Shown here piece by piece: positions 13,806 through 24,875 of a stretch of 64,000 nt of DNA. The translations under genes were made by a program, and so were the position numbers. The notes below the pieces were generated by a model, which made no database searches, had not been told where the DNA came from, and saw only the letters and a program-made list of their open reading frames with translations. The stretch covers positions 27,980,919 through 28,044,918 of the forward strand of contig JAJEKV010000004.1 of the NCBI GenBank assembly GCA_021234155.1, written 5' to 3'. Origin of the DNA: Isoetes taiwanensis. Its lineage: Eukaryota; Streptophyta; Lycopodiopsida; Isoetales; Isoetaceae. Within the stretch, counting starts at the first letter, position 1; the number at the start of each line of letters is the position of its first letter.

Positions 13806-14072
13806 TCCTCCATCGTAAACGTCCACAACATGGAATTTTCTTGTTTTTTAGGCTTTTGTTTAAAACAGGAAACCACCTTGGTGGTGCTATCTAAGCGGAG
13901 CTACCAATCAACCACAACTCAACCATTTAAAACATAAGTTCATCAAACAGTAGTTCTGAAACTTGTAGTTCGAAATAATGCACTCAAACTTTTCAAAACA
14001 TTAAAAGTTTACATAGTTCAAACTAAAGACATGAGCGGATGGAATTATCGAATTTCTTCTTCCAAGTTTCAA

Positions 14073-16713
14073 CTAAAGACATGAGCAGATGAAATTATCG
14101 AATTTCTTCTTCCAAGTTTCGGCACTTCTCCAACACCTTGGGCATCGGCACACGTAATAAACAGGGCACTGACTTACTGGAGCAACAAATGTGAATCCAC
14201 CATTACTTGTAACTGTGTTATCCTTCACCACGGTACATGGAAAAGGCCACGTAGCAACAGCATGTTCCAATAAAGCGTCATCAATTGGATAGTTTATCTT
14301 CACATCCCTATTATTCTTATCCTTGTAATATGCAGGATCACCTGTAAAATCTCCAACAGCTCCAGGAGTTTCTCGAGCAATATTTGGATTCAAATCCACC
14401 AACACTCTGGAACTACCTCCAGAGGTGCTACCAACAAACTGGTTTTTCGCAACATTTGCATTCTCATCAGTAACAATAGACTTGCCTTTGATTGTTTCAC
14501 CCCTTGTAGAATTGCGAACCACCATGTTAAGGTTTCCATGGGTATATTCAGCTTGAACAGAAACTGAATTATTCCCTGTGCAAAAAAAGAAATGTAAAAG
14601 AAACCAAATTAAAAGCAAAAAAAACTACCATTTAACAAATAACTCAGTAGATTATCTACCTGTGGCAGACACTTGATGCGCATCCATGGCTTGACCTGAA
14701 CAACCAGCCATGACAAACTAACTAAGAGGGAACTAACATAAGAAATGAAATTAAAATAAACAACCTGATAAATTACCTGTTGCAAACTGAAGTTGCTGAG
14801 CAGCACCCTGTTCATGAGAAGTAGACTCATTTATAACATGCAAGTTGTCTGCAAATAACCATAAACCATATCAGAACTATTTTTCAATAATGACAAGCTT
14901 CGCATTGCTTACACAAGGTTTAATCACAAGGTTTACCTGAATGATTTGCACCCTTGCTACATTCTCCAGCAACCAAACACTTTGACGATGAAACGCCTAG
15001 AAACTTATTTTGTGCTTTTTTTAATTCCTCTTTTAGAACATCTGCATACATCCTGAGGCTACCATCTTCATTATAAGGTTTTGCATTGATGCTCATCATT
15101 TGCATTCACTTGAATTTCTTTAGTGCGATCGTACCTGCAGATAGCATAAAGAAACTTAAGTATTAAGACATAAAGAAACTACTTAAATGAAATAACATAC
15201 TTCTCATAATTTTCTGTATTTTTATGCCCTGTAACAAGCCTTCCTATTTCAGGTGGTACAAGAGCCAAGGACATGCGAGAAACCAGAGAAACACGTCCAC
15301 TTTTATTGGAAATATCTGCATCGAGAACCTTGCCCATAACTTTCAACCAACCAGTAATGTTCCTATCTCCAACTCTACTCTTCATGAACCAAACCTAAGC
15401 AAATAAACCAACGACATAAGAACGAAAAATTCAAATTTAAAATATCTTGAATTCTAAACATTTACCTCTGTCCTACGGTTTGAAATTGCCTGCAAGAACA
15501 ATGGTCGAGGTCCAGGTTTCTCTTTTGGAGGAAGATGTCGTTGATATTGTTTGTAAGTCAGTACAAAATCAGCTTCATAACTCCAGATTGGGGGTCTGAA
15601 ATGCGACTCATCATACTTGGTACAGGTTGTACCCCAATTCTTAGATGTCCTTTCATTGTATAAAACAAATTCAGCAGAAGAACTATCTGTCTCAAGAGTG
15701 AGATCAATATCCATGACACCCCATAATTCTTTCGCAGCCCTAATACCAAATCTACTACACAAATAGAAGCACAATCTATACAGAATCCCTCTTGGATGTG
15801 ATATATCAAAATCAACATCCTTAAGAAGATCCTGCTCTGTCTTGAATGAGATTACATCAACCTTTTTGCGCTTGGTAGCATGGCCAGATTCCCTAGATTT
15901 GTCAGCAGCACCAATAAAAGCTAGCCTAGCTTTGACAAATAAGTCATCCTTCATAATGTTAAATGGTTCTGCTCTCTGACCTGTTGAATTAACTCTGCAT
16001 ATCTGAGCTTGTCTTATAATTTTTCCAATAGCTTTTAACAACGCATTAAGACTGCATGCAAAAGTAAACAAGTAAGTTATTGATTAGAATATGTCAGATT
16101 AAAACAATGATGACAAGATTTACCTGCCAGGAGGAAACATCTGTCCATTCTTCTTTCTTACTTGCAGCAAGAACCTCACAAGCATGTTATTCAAAGTCGT
16201 ATGTGGAATATCTTCAACAAGAATGCTAGTTTCATACATTGGACGGTCTGCAATAGGAATGCTAGTATCACCCTTGCAAAACTTTCTCCATGCATCAAAT
16301 TTCCTCCTGGCCCAAGTAGTCTGTTTAATTGATTTATCTTTACCACCTTTCTCAATCTCATTTAAAATCTGTTCATCAATTTCCATAAACTCTTCAGGCT
16401 GTTTGTCATTTTCCTTCTGAACCTTCCCATCACCATCATCCTTCTCTACAAAAGCTTGATTGAACCAAGGCTCATTCTGAACAACTTGCATCATGTTGTC
16501 CACATCTTCTTGATTGACAGCATCTAGGACTGATTCGTCATCCAAATTGAAATCATCATGCACATCAATGTTAAAGGATGGTCTGCTTACTGATCTGCAG
16601 TTAGATCTTCCATAGAAATGGAAAAGATACGAAATAAAAGGTCTACTGCTTAACCTGTTGTCTTCCATTAGATACTCCACAACTGAAATGCTAAACCTAC
16701 AGCAAGTCTGCAT
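14073..16713 (-). CDS. Crypton/DUF3504-like tyrosine recombinase gene, unit 2 (best copy of the core)
   Basis: Inferred exons (minus strand) are 16713-16124, 16051-15466, 15394-15201, 15134-14937, 14848-14777, 14695-14660 and 14575-14073. Exons 1-3 are open throughout. The start ATG at 16713 has an in-frame stop just upstream. The order is: acidic tail-like N-terminus, helical core-binding region (LLQVRKKNGQMFPP), recombinase fold, then VTGHKNTENYEKY. The Tyr codon is completed only after the intron between exons 3 and 4. In the arm where Cryptons and DUF3504 proteins have N-H-x-x-R, this protein reads N-K-S-G-R, so the His is replaced by Lys. A one-base insertion in exon 4 (near 15095) shifts the frame compared with unit 1. 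It could be an active recombinase, a decayed transposon gene or a domesticated DNA-binding protein. Confidence 0.6.
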
Positions 16714-17394
16714 GCCTTAAAAATCCATAGCATTGCTCATGATAACCTGCATAAAAACTGATCACGTTTACAGTTTACAGAGGTTTATAAAAACCATCAA
16801 ATACTAAAAATAAACCACATACCTAGGAAGATCTCCACTTACAGCCAAAAGAAAGAAACCTACACAAAGAAACAAGAAAATGTTAGAAAACGCTTGCAAG
16901 AATAGTGAATGGAACCAGAAAAAAGACCTACAACCTTCAAATCGCTACAAGTTCTGCCTAAGAACTCCTCTTCTTCTAAGATAACAAAAGATCTTGAATG
17001 GATCAAGGAACATTTGCATCAGCCATCTGTAAAGTCGAACCAAAGCACTGCCGGACTACTAAATGCACAAAATTATAACCTAAAAGCATAATGCAAGACC
17101 TCGCGTCCAATAGAAGAAGAAAAAACCGCCATAGCCACTCATCGGACGAATCTTGCACCAAAAATGGATGAAAAAACAGGTTATGCTCTGGCGCCACCAA
17201 ATCCGTCACAAAATGGACAAAAGAAACATCATTTGGTGCAGCTGCAAGCAAAAAGCTCACCGCACCGTCTCCATCGCTTGTCGGAAGAGAAGAAAAGAGG
17301 ATCGGAAGAGAAGAAAGGAGAGAAAGAATCGTAGACCAAATATTTTTTTTTTTTTTAGCAAAAAATTCCACGTTGTGGACATTTACGTGGCGTA

Positions 17395-17509
17395 ACCGCA
17401 CTAGCTCGGGGGTTTCCTGAAATAAACCCCGGCGCGGCGCTTCATTGGGCCGCCGCTTCATGGCGGCCGCCAGGGGGTTTATTTCAGGAAACCCCCTCCC
17501 CAGTGCGGT
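17395..17509. repeat. GC-rich foldback at the tail of unit 2
   Basis: ACCGCACT at 17395 pairs with AGTGCGGT ending at 17509. GGGGTTTCCTGAAATAAACC pairs with the inverted copy GGTTTATTTCAGGAAACCCC. The loop is composed of GGCGCGGCGC and GGCGGCCGCC. The arms are about 37 bp with a few mismatches. The position at the element end suggests a terminal structural signal. Confidence 0.85.
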
Positions 17510-17573
17510 TTCCTCCATCTTAACTTGCACTTGTAAGTCAGAACAAAATTCTCGTTTATGCGATGCTGCCTTC

Positions 17574-17661
17574 AAAAATAAAGTTTTGAAATCTTCCTAG
17601 TTTATAGGTAGAACACCAAAAATAAAGTTTTGGAATCTTCCTAGTTTATAGGTAGAACACA
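17574..17661. repeat. 44-bp tandem duplication
   Basis: Two near-identical head-to-tail copies of a unit beginning AAAAATAAAGTTTTGAAATC, differing at one or two positions. It lies just outside the tandem Crypton-like array. Confidence 0.9.
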
Positions 17662-18806
17662 GAACAAGAGATCGAGCTCTAAAGTCTTTACAACAAGCAT
17701 CAAGTAGGTTCCCCAATGACGAAACCGAGAGGTGTTGTTGGTTCTTTTGCGTTTAAAAATCTGTGGGCCGTTGGATTTTTCTTTTTTTTGGACTATGGTG
17801 TTTACTTGACGGCTCGATTTGAACCCAACCGAAATAGGAAGCCTGATACAGGGGACCAGATTGGGCTGGGCAGACGGGCCGATTTGTAGGAGCCAGAATT
17901 AGACATATCCGAAAACTCTGTAGCTTACATGCGTGGTGGATCTCCATACTGTGCTTCAGGATTGATCAAAGCAGTGGTTTTTTTTTGTGGAGTGGAGAGA
18001 TTTTTTTTGTGTAGCTACAGCTGGGAATCGGCAGAACTGGAATTCGGCAGGATTATGAATTGGCAGCTATGAATCAGCAAGAATCGGCAGTTCAGTAGTT
18101 CGAAATTGAGAAGGACGAATAGTTTCTGGCTCAGGGCTTTGATTTCGGTGCAGATACAGCTTGTTACAGTGACATCTTGTAAAGACGAGTGAGCTGAATT
18201 GGTGGGGCAGAACAGAGCCAAGAATAAAGCAAAGACTGCGTTAATATGGAGCTTTTTGGAGCTCCGCTGATTTGAGTGGGCTTTTGGAGGTGGCCGTTGT
18301 TTTTCTACTGTGTTAACAAAAAGCAATTAGAATGTCACGTTGTTTGTCGTCGGTTGACACTTGTACGGCCAATTATTTTTTAAATTTTCAATGGTTATCA
18401 GGTTTTTTTATTTTATTTCTGAAAAAGCGAGTAGGATGGGTAGCGAGTAGGACAAGCATCAAGTATAGGCAGAACAAGCATATGTATCTAATCCAATGTT
18501 TCTTTGAGAGATTACTGTTGGCTGCTCTTGCCAAACTCTTACAAATATGGTGTCAAGGAAGGCATGGTGTTTATCTTCTACTTTGGTTCTCGACAATGCT
18601 TACAAGATCTGAGGAATGCAATGCCTCCGTGGACGATAAAATCATATTCTATTCTATTCTATTTCCAGCGATGACTACTCAATTATGTTTGAGAAATCAA
18701 CTTTACTCATTTATGTTCTTTTGTTTACTATTCTATGGTATTATTCAAGTGCTCACACTTGGCAACCAGATTCTTGAGCTTCTTGCTCTAAACACTTGGC
18801 AACCTT
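17662..18806. other. Intergenic DNA, no supported gene
   Basis: An open frame of 158 codons (18332-18808, +) exists but has no recognisable motif and an amino-acid composition like translated AT-rich non-coding DNA. I do not call it a gene. Confidence 0.35.
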
Positions 18807-19009
18807 GATGCTTTCTTGCACTGATACTCACTTTTATAACACACTATTGTCACGAAAATCTAGTTGATTGAGCTAGCTTTGGGTGTGTCACGATAACAAA
18901 ATTTTGCGCATAAAACAAATTCTTGATGCTTTATTGCAGTGATATTCACTTTTATAGCACAATCTTGTCATGAAAATCTAGTTAGTTGAAATAGTTTTGG
19001 TTGTGTCAA
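18807..19009. repeat. Diverged ~84-bp direct repeat
   Basis: 18807-18890 and 18925-19009 share GATGCTTTNTTGCANTGATA, then CACTTTTATA and GAAAATCTAGTT, and end in TGTGTCA. Identity is roughly 80 percent by eye. Function is unknown. Confidence 0.75.
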
Positions 19010-19539
19010 ATGTTTTGTAGCTTGCCATAATGTGGAGTAGGATCCAAATAGTAATATTGGTGTGGTGTGAGGTATATCTTGGCTTATTAACATCATCCTT
19101 TGATGATCGATTGGAAATACTCCATGCGTTAGAATTACACAAGATTAACAATTTGAAATACATATGAGATTATATGTTGACATTCTGGGATACATATGAG
19201 ATATGACTCCTTCCAAATGATATTGCAGGGTGGATTGTCTTGATTGCAAAAGTTGAACCATATGAGTACAATGTTCAAAAATATTTGAGTTGTCACCGGT
19301 AAATTTGCTATCTTATCTTATTATTATATTTATATTTATTGGATTTTATAAAACTTTACTATCGTATTATTATGCTCTTTTACTATCTTTTATAAAACTT
19401 TACTATCGTGCTCTTTATTCTTTGCCGTGGACTTTACAAAGGCATTGAGCAGTGTCAAGAGGAAAGCTTGAAGAAAGGATGCGGGATGTGAAGGTCCCTC
19501 CCCGATCTGCGACAAAGCGTTAGCAAAAGCTTTATGACC

Positions 19540-19705
19540 ACAAATCTTATAGTATTTTGCAAAACTTGTTATAGAGTATAGCAAATTTTGTACTTGCATA
19601 CCCCACAAACGAGGAACTTTACGTACGGTGTAGATTAAGGAATAAAGGGTGAATATGCCTATCCAACGACTCTCGGCCCCCTCGTCACCAGGTGTGAATA
19701 TGTAA
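19540..19705. repeat. Partial copy of the MITE-like repeat found at 20780-21340
   Basis: TATAGTATTTTGC followed by ACCCCACAAACGAGGAACTT and GTGAATATGCCTATCCAAC is repeated in the same orientation at 21090-21250. Both copies end near GTCACC..GTGTGAATATG. Confidence 0.8.
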
Positions 19706-19879
19706 CATAATAATAGGGGGTTACTTTTAGATTTTTATCGCTTTTTTTCACATGGTTTTTCTATGATTTCGTTGTTGTATTCGTTGAGGTGTACTAAATA
19801 GTATTTCTAGAGTGCACCCTTTATGGGCCGTTGATTTTCGTTGGTTGGAACAATCCGAGGGTTGTTGTCTTTCTCTGCA

Positions 19880-20045
19880 TGTGTTTGTGCATGAACACTG
19901 CGCATGTGTATGCATGTGCATGTGCACATGCATGTGCATGTGTGTGCATGTGCATGTTCAGGTGCATGTGCATGTATATGCATGTGCATGTGTATAGTGC
20001 ATGTGCATGTGTGCATGTGTGTGCATGTGTGCATATGCATGTGTA
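19880..20045. repeat. CATGTG-rich simple repeat
   Basis: A run of ATGTGC/ATGCATGTG units about 160 bp long. It produces long artefactual open frames of Met/His/Cys on both strands, none of which is credible as a gene. Confidence 0.9.
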
Positions 20046-20779
20046 CTTGCCCTCTTGGATTCTTATTGCGGAGTGGATTTTACTACCACGAGATGGATTT
20101 TTTGCTCACACTTACAAAGGTATTTGTTTTTTAATGTTTCTTCAGTTAGCATAATGTTTTTTTTTTACAAGGTATTGGTTTCCTGATTCTACAATGTAGT
20201 GCTGCAAAACCCCCTTTTGTTTCCTTCCTAAGATTTCTTTGCAGATTCAAAAAGAGTTTAGAGTTTAGGCCCCCTGTTTGCTTCCAACTCTTGGATATTC
20301 TGGCTGCCGGATTGTTCATAGCATGAGCCTTTTAGCTTCAATCAACAAACGGATTCTTATGCACACAATGGCGGATTATTCCACGCCCTTTTCCATGTCA
20401 CCTTGAGATCAGTCAAACAGTGGCCACAAGAATGCATTTATATTGTAGGTTTGGAACTTTAATCGAACCATAAGGTGAATCATGCATTACCTTTAAGCTA
20501 GAGATGGAGCATCCAAAATCATATGGATTGATAAACAATGGTGTCATTGTGAAAGAGAAATAGTTGTAGCGGAAGTAACAATATGTAGCATAATAACAGG
20601 GGGTTTCTTTGTGTTGCAAACTTTATGACTTTCATAATAATGGGATCAATCTGCTCTATCTTTATGGTAACTTTTACTTATGTTCTATTTGTTTTATTGT
20701 GATCAAATTCAAAAGCTACAGGTGATGAAAGCCTCAAATGAATTCTAGTTTTTTTTTTGTTTGAATTCTAAAATTTTTG

Positions 20780-21340
20780 TCACACCGGGGAGGGGGTGAC
20801 GTCCCTATTTGCAACACAAACCATTAACATCCAACATATAAAAATTAAATCCCCCAACACATAACAACCAACACATAACAACCATTGACATTAACAACCA
20901 ACACATAACTACCATTGACATTAATTAGCACAACCATTGGGTCCAACACATTTAAATTAAAATCCCCCTTAAACCCCCTTTGGTTTAGGTGCATATTCAC
21001 ACGGGGGGTGGCGTAGAGGGGCAGCGAGCCTTCATAATTGTATTTTGCACGTACAAAATCAACACCATATAGTATTCCGCTTTAAATCTTATAGTATTTT
21101 GCGAATCTTGTTATACAGTATAGCAAATTTTGTACTTACATACCCCACAAACGAGGAACTTTACGTACGGTATAGATTAAGGAATAAGGGGTGAATATGC
21201 CTATCCAACAGCTCTCGTTGCCCGGAGTCACCCCCCGTGTGAATATGCACCCAAACCAAAGGGGGTTTGAAGGGGGATTTAATTTTTAAGTGTTGGACGT
21301 AATGGTTTAGTGTTATGTATTGTTATATGGTCGTGTTATA
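20780..21340. mobile_element. MITE-like inverted-repeat element
   Basis: The sequence at 20930-21012 (AAATCCCCCTTAAACCCCCT, then TGCATATTCACACGGGGGGT) is the inverted complement of 21220-21300 (ACCCCCCGTGTGAATATGCA, then AGGGGGATTTAATT). The arms flank about 200 bp of centre, which also occurs at 19540-19705. The left arm also contains two copies of a ~31-bp AACAACCAACACATAAC repeat. No coding capacity and no clean target duplication were found. Confidence 0.65.
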
Positions 21341-21641
21341 TTAAAAAAATTGCAAGCCCCTTCGGGGCCAAAAAGGATTCACAACATTAAAACAATGATA
21401 TCAATAACACATGGTGAATGATAGTGGATGGAGAATCATTGGGAATTTTAATGATTCCATTAGAAGAAAAAATTAGAAATAAAAGCAATAACTACGATGA
21501 TCTATGAGAATGGAAATATTTTAAATCCTCTAAACTAGAATGCTACAGGATGCATTTTATGCATGTAATAGTAGAACAATAGCATACTTATGGCATGGGA
21601 CTCAAACCCAATCATATCTTTGAAATCATTGCTGTCATATC

Positions 21642-21943
21642 TGTCAAGGTTGCACCAAGAAAGGGAGAGAAGGGGATGCACACCAATATCCGAGAGCGCA
21701 AGCTCCCAAAACAAAGGCAAATTGGAATTGTATTGAAACATATGTGAGAATACAAGATATACAAAGGGCAGGCAATATTAATTGCTCCCGTCACCAACCA
21801 TTCCTAATTATGCCGTAGCTAATTATAACAAGTGGATGGGCTGGTGTAGGTGCTGATTCAGCACATAGTCAGCACCTCTGTGCTGAGTGCTGTCAGTGCT
21901 GTCAAGCAGCAAGATGGTGATCTCGATATCATATATCTCGACA
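21642..21943 (-). repeat. copia 3' LTR
   Basis: TG...CA-bounded copy, 302 bp, preceded by the ATATC target duplication. The internal side abuts a purine tract (polypurine tract) on the minus strand. Confidence 0.95.
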
Positions 21944-21952
21944 CTCCTCCTT
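21944..21952 (-). other. copia polypurine tract
   Basis: On the minus strand AAGGAGGAG directly precedes the 3' LTR. This is the expected place and composition for the plus-strand primer of reverse transcription. Confidence 0.75.
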
Positions 21953-21976
21953 GATGAGAGGTCACCATCTCCATGC

Positions 21977-22957
21977 TCAACCTCCTCCTCCTGGAGATGA
22001 GATCTGGAATCTATCAAAACCAATACCAAGTCGATGTCGCTCAAAGAGCTCACGAGCCAAAGGCTTAGTCAAGAGATCTGCGGTATTGTCCCGTGTAGGA
22101 ACATGCTCAATCTGAACCTGCTTATCAGCCACAAGGTCCCTTACAAAATGATAATGCTTGGGAACATGCTTAGATTTTGGATGTCGAACTTCAGCGGAGC
22201 ACCAATCAATGTCACCTTTGTTGTCCATGAGCATCCTTGCTGGTCCAGGAGTGCATTGCCCAATGCCGGCAAGAAAGTCCTTGAAACTAATGATCTCACG
22301 GGCTGCTGTAGATGCTGCAACATACTCTGCTTCAGTGGATGAAAGAGATATATGCCCTTGTTTCTTGCTGATCCAAGCAATGGCAGCATTGGCAAGCAGA
22401 AAACAAATGCCGGATGTGTACCTGGAGTTGTCTATCACATCGCTAAGTGAGGAATCACTATATGTCAGCAATGAAAAAACATCACTATTGCTGCGACCCT
22501 TTAAGTAGCGGAGAATGTGCTTAGCCATTTCCCAATGCTTATGACCTGGATCTGCTGAAAATTGGCTGAGAGCTATAACAGCAAATGCAATATCAGGTCT
22601 GGTGCAAACCATGCAATACATGAGGCTGCCAATCAATTGCCGAAATGGAACTTTTGCCATAGAAAGACGTTCAGCATCAGATTGTGGACAATCTTTCTTA
22701 GTGAGAAGAGTACCTGGAGTCATAGGAACTTTAGATGGATTGCAATCAGCCATGCCAAAGCGCTCAAGCATTTCTTCAATGTACTTCTTTTGAGAGATAT
22801 GAAGAATCCCGTTGTTCCGGTCTCTTGCAATTTGCAAACCCAAACAATAGCGAGCTTCACCCAAGTCTACCATTGGAAACTTAGCAGCAAGCCTTGTCTT
22901 GAATTTAGCAATGTGCTCATTATTGTTGCCTATGAGCAAGGAATCATCCACATACAA
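21977..22957 (-). pseudogene. copia RT C-terminal part and RNase H
   Basis: The frame begins at the catalytic YVDD (MYVDDSLLIGNN) of the reverse transcriptase. It continues through the copia signature (SLMYCMVCTRPDIAFAV, SQFSADPGHKHWEMAKHILR) into RNase H (LSSTEAEYVAASTAAREI). It should be joined to the upstream RT half but is separated by frame breaks between 22960 and 23600. It ends 34 bp before the 3' LTR. Confidence 0.9.
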
Positions 22958-23740
22958 AGCAATGATGAGTAAGAACTTGCCTTGACGACGGATGTAGACA
23001 TTAGAATCAGCCTCAATAGGCTGGAATCCTTGGTCTTTGAAGAAAGAATCTATGGTCTTGTACCAAGCACGTGATGCTTGCTTTAACCCATAAAGTGCCT
23101 TCGTCCAATTTGCATACTAAATGCTCAAAGACCAGCTTTGACATAACCACGAGGGTTGCTTCATATATATTTCTTCATCAAGTTTGCCATTAAAAAATCT
23201 TTGTTTTGACATCCGTTTGATGAACCTCAAGATTATGATGAGCGACAAATGCAAGAAGAATCACGAATGCTCATCATTTTGACCCTTTGGAGAAAATGTT
23301 TCCAAGTAATCAATGCCATATTGCTGGCTGAAACCCTGTGCAACCAAGCGTGCTTTGTAGCTGCTGATGGTGCCATCAGGATGGAGTTTGCATTTGTAGA
23401 CATTTGTTACCAACGACTTTCCTATCATGAGGAAGAGGAACCAAATCCCAAGTGCCATTTTGAACAATAGAATCTATTTCGTGGTCCATTGCCTGCTGCC
23501 AATGAGGTGCAGCAGCACATGAAATAGCTTCACGATAGCTGGTGGGTTCACTGATAATAGCAGCACCACAAAACTCCATAATGCTGGGCATAATTTCAGC
23601 ATAGAAAGCAAACCTTTGAGGAGGAAAACGTTTCCTTTTACCTCGACCAAGTTCTTCTTCAACTCCTCCTTGATCAGGAGGATCAAAATCACCTCCTGGA
23701 TCAGATGGATTAAGATCTCCTCCTTGATTGGATGTGTCAA
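22958..23740 (-). pseudogene. copia RT N-terminal part, broken
   Basis: Pieces of the RT palm and fingers can be read in different frames: [20 protein letters not shown] near 23510 and [20 protein letters not shown] near 23310. These are canonical copia RT blocks. At least three frame changes separate them, so no continuous product is possible in this copy. Confidence 0.85.
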
Positions 23741-24173
23741 GATCTGCTTGGCGTGATCGGGGAAAGCGAGGGGTCTTTGTAAAGCACTGCGGTGTTGGGA
23801 CCCACTGCAGTCTTTGGAACCGGCTGCAGTCTTTGGAATATCGGCCGAGTCCGATGGGTTGGAAGCTATGGCGTCATCACATTATCCATGCGAGAGATAT
23901 CAAGAAATTCCACATTAGGAGTTTTTGAACCTTGCTGAAATGCCGAAACATCTTCATGAAAAATAACATCGCGACTAACACAAAGCTTCTTGGTATCCGG
24001 ATCAATCAGCCTATAACCATGCTTTACCTTTGGTCGGAGAAACCCACAAAGATCATTTTTTCTTGCTGGTATGCTCAAGTTTCTTTGCGGTTAGCTTTGG
24101 GAATAAGCATAAAGGCAAAGACATCCAAAGACACGCCGGGAGACAAATTTGGCTTTATGCGGTGAAAGCTTGT

Positions 24174-24875
24174 TCAGAGTCCGATTTTTCCGCGAAGCGA
24201 TGGGAAATCTATTGAGAAGGTAAACCGAGTACCTTCTTTGCTGCAGCCCAAAATTGAATGGGTCTTTGAGGATTGAGCGAGCAAGCAACGTGCCATGTCA
24301 ACAATGCTGCGATTCTTCCATTCAGCAGCGCCATTATGTTGTGGAGTATGAGGCTCGGTAAGTTGGCGCTCAATACCATGATCATCACAAAAATGATTGA
24401 ATGCTTGACTGGTAAATTTTCCACCATTATCAGATCTGAGTTTCTTAATCCGATGGGCTACTTGGTTCTCAACAAGCACTTTCCATTCTTGGAAATAGGC
24501 AAATGCATCAGATTTCCGCTTCAAGAAATAGACCCATGTTTTCCTGCTCAAATCATCAATGAATGTCAGAAAATAATACGCACCCGAGAGAGAAGGAACA
24601 TGAGTTGGACCACAAAGATCCGTGTGTACTAGTTCAAGAAGAGCAGTAGCACGAGAGCCAATGAGAGTAAAAGGATGCAGCGGTCTTTGTTTGCCCAATG
24701 AACAAGCCTCACAACTTGCAAGAGTAGGGTGCTGATGAAGATCAAAACCATCTACAAGTTGAGGCAGCTGGTTGAGGGCTTTAAGACTGATGTGTCCAAG
24801 CCTCTTATGCCACAGATCACAGGTACCATTACCAGCAGCTACAAGAACAACTTGGTCAGCATATTCTTGGCCCAA
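24174..24875 (-). CDS. copia integrase (GAG-pre-integrase, zinc-binding and DDE core), frame broken at its right edge
   Basis: Contains the HHCC zinc-binding region (LWHKRLGHISLKALNQLP ... CEACSLGK) and the catalytic core. The three acidic residues are Asp in VHTDLCGP, Asp in LRSDNGGKF (usually GGEF) and Glu in NGAAEWKNR. The chain loses frame after LLAQSS, so the C-terminal part is altered. Integrase would insert the reverse-transcribed DNA, giving the 5-bp duplication seen. Confidence 0.88.
   Translation of the reverse strand: MGQEYADQVVLVAAGNGTCDLWHKRLGHISLKALNQLPQLVDGFDLHQHPTLASCEACSLGKQRPLHPFTLIGSRATALLELVHTDLCGPTHVPSLSGAYYFLTFIDDLSRKTWVYFLKRKSDAFAYFQEWKVLVENQVAHRIKKLRSDNGGKFTSQAFNHFCDDHGIERQLTEPHTPQHNGAAEWKNRSIVDMARCLLAQSSKTHSILGCSKEGTRFTFSIDFPSLRGKIGL

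Larger units (their letters stand above)
10089..13814. mobile_element. Crypton-like element, tandem unit 1
   Basis: This is the first of two head-to-tail units. It starts at GTAAACGTCCACAAC (10089) and ends ...TTTCCTCCATC (13814), exactly where unit 2 begins with the same GTAAACGTCCAC. A 25-bp terminal inverted repeat is formed by 10089-10113 and 13662-13686 with two mismatches. It is followed on the right by a GC-rich foldback (13695-13805). The unit encodes on the minus strand a multi-exon tyrosine-recombinase-like protein. No obvious target-site duplication flanks the pair; only TC is shared at all three borders. It could also be a segmental duplication of a domesticated gene. Confidence 0.6.
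13815..17519. mobile_element. Crypton-like element, tandem unit 2
   Basis: This is the second head-to-tail copy, 3705 bp against 3726 bp, ending ...TTTCCTCCATC at 17519 before unrelated sequence. Long stretches of several hundred bases are identical to unit 1. Differences cluster at CAG/CTG triplets and include a 15-bp deletion near 14243. It carries the same inverted termini (13815-13839, 17362-17386) and foldback tail. The abutting junction at 13814/13815 joins the right end of one unit to the left end of the next without spacer. Confidence 0.65.

Noticed and set aside
17003-17575. 190-codon minus-strand open frame across the right end of unit 2.
   Set aside because: It reads through the poly(T), inverted terminus and GC-rich foldback, and its equivalent in unit 1 is interrupted. 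More likely leader or terminal non-coding sequence.
18332-18808. 158-codon plus-strand open frame.
   Set aside because: No domain or plausible exon context; hydrophobic composition typical of AT-rich random translation.
19748-20186. Several overlapping open frames of 60-107 codons on both strands.
   Set aside because: All are translations of the CATGTG simple repeat, giving Met/His/Cys/Val runs with no coding signal.
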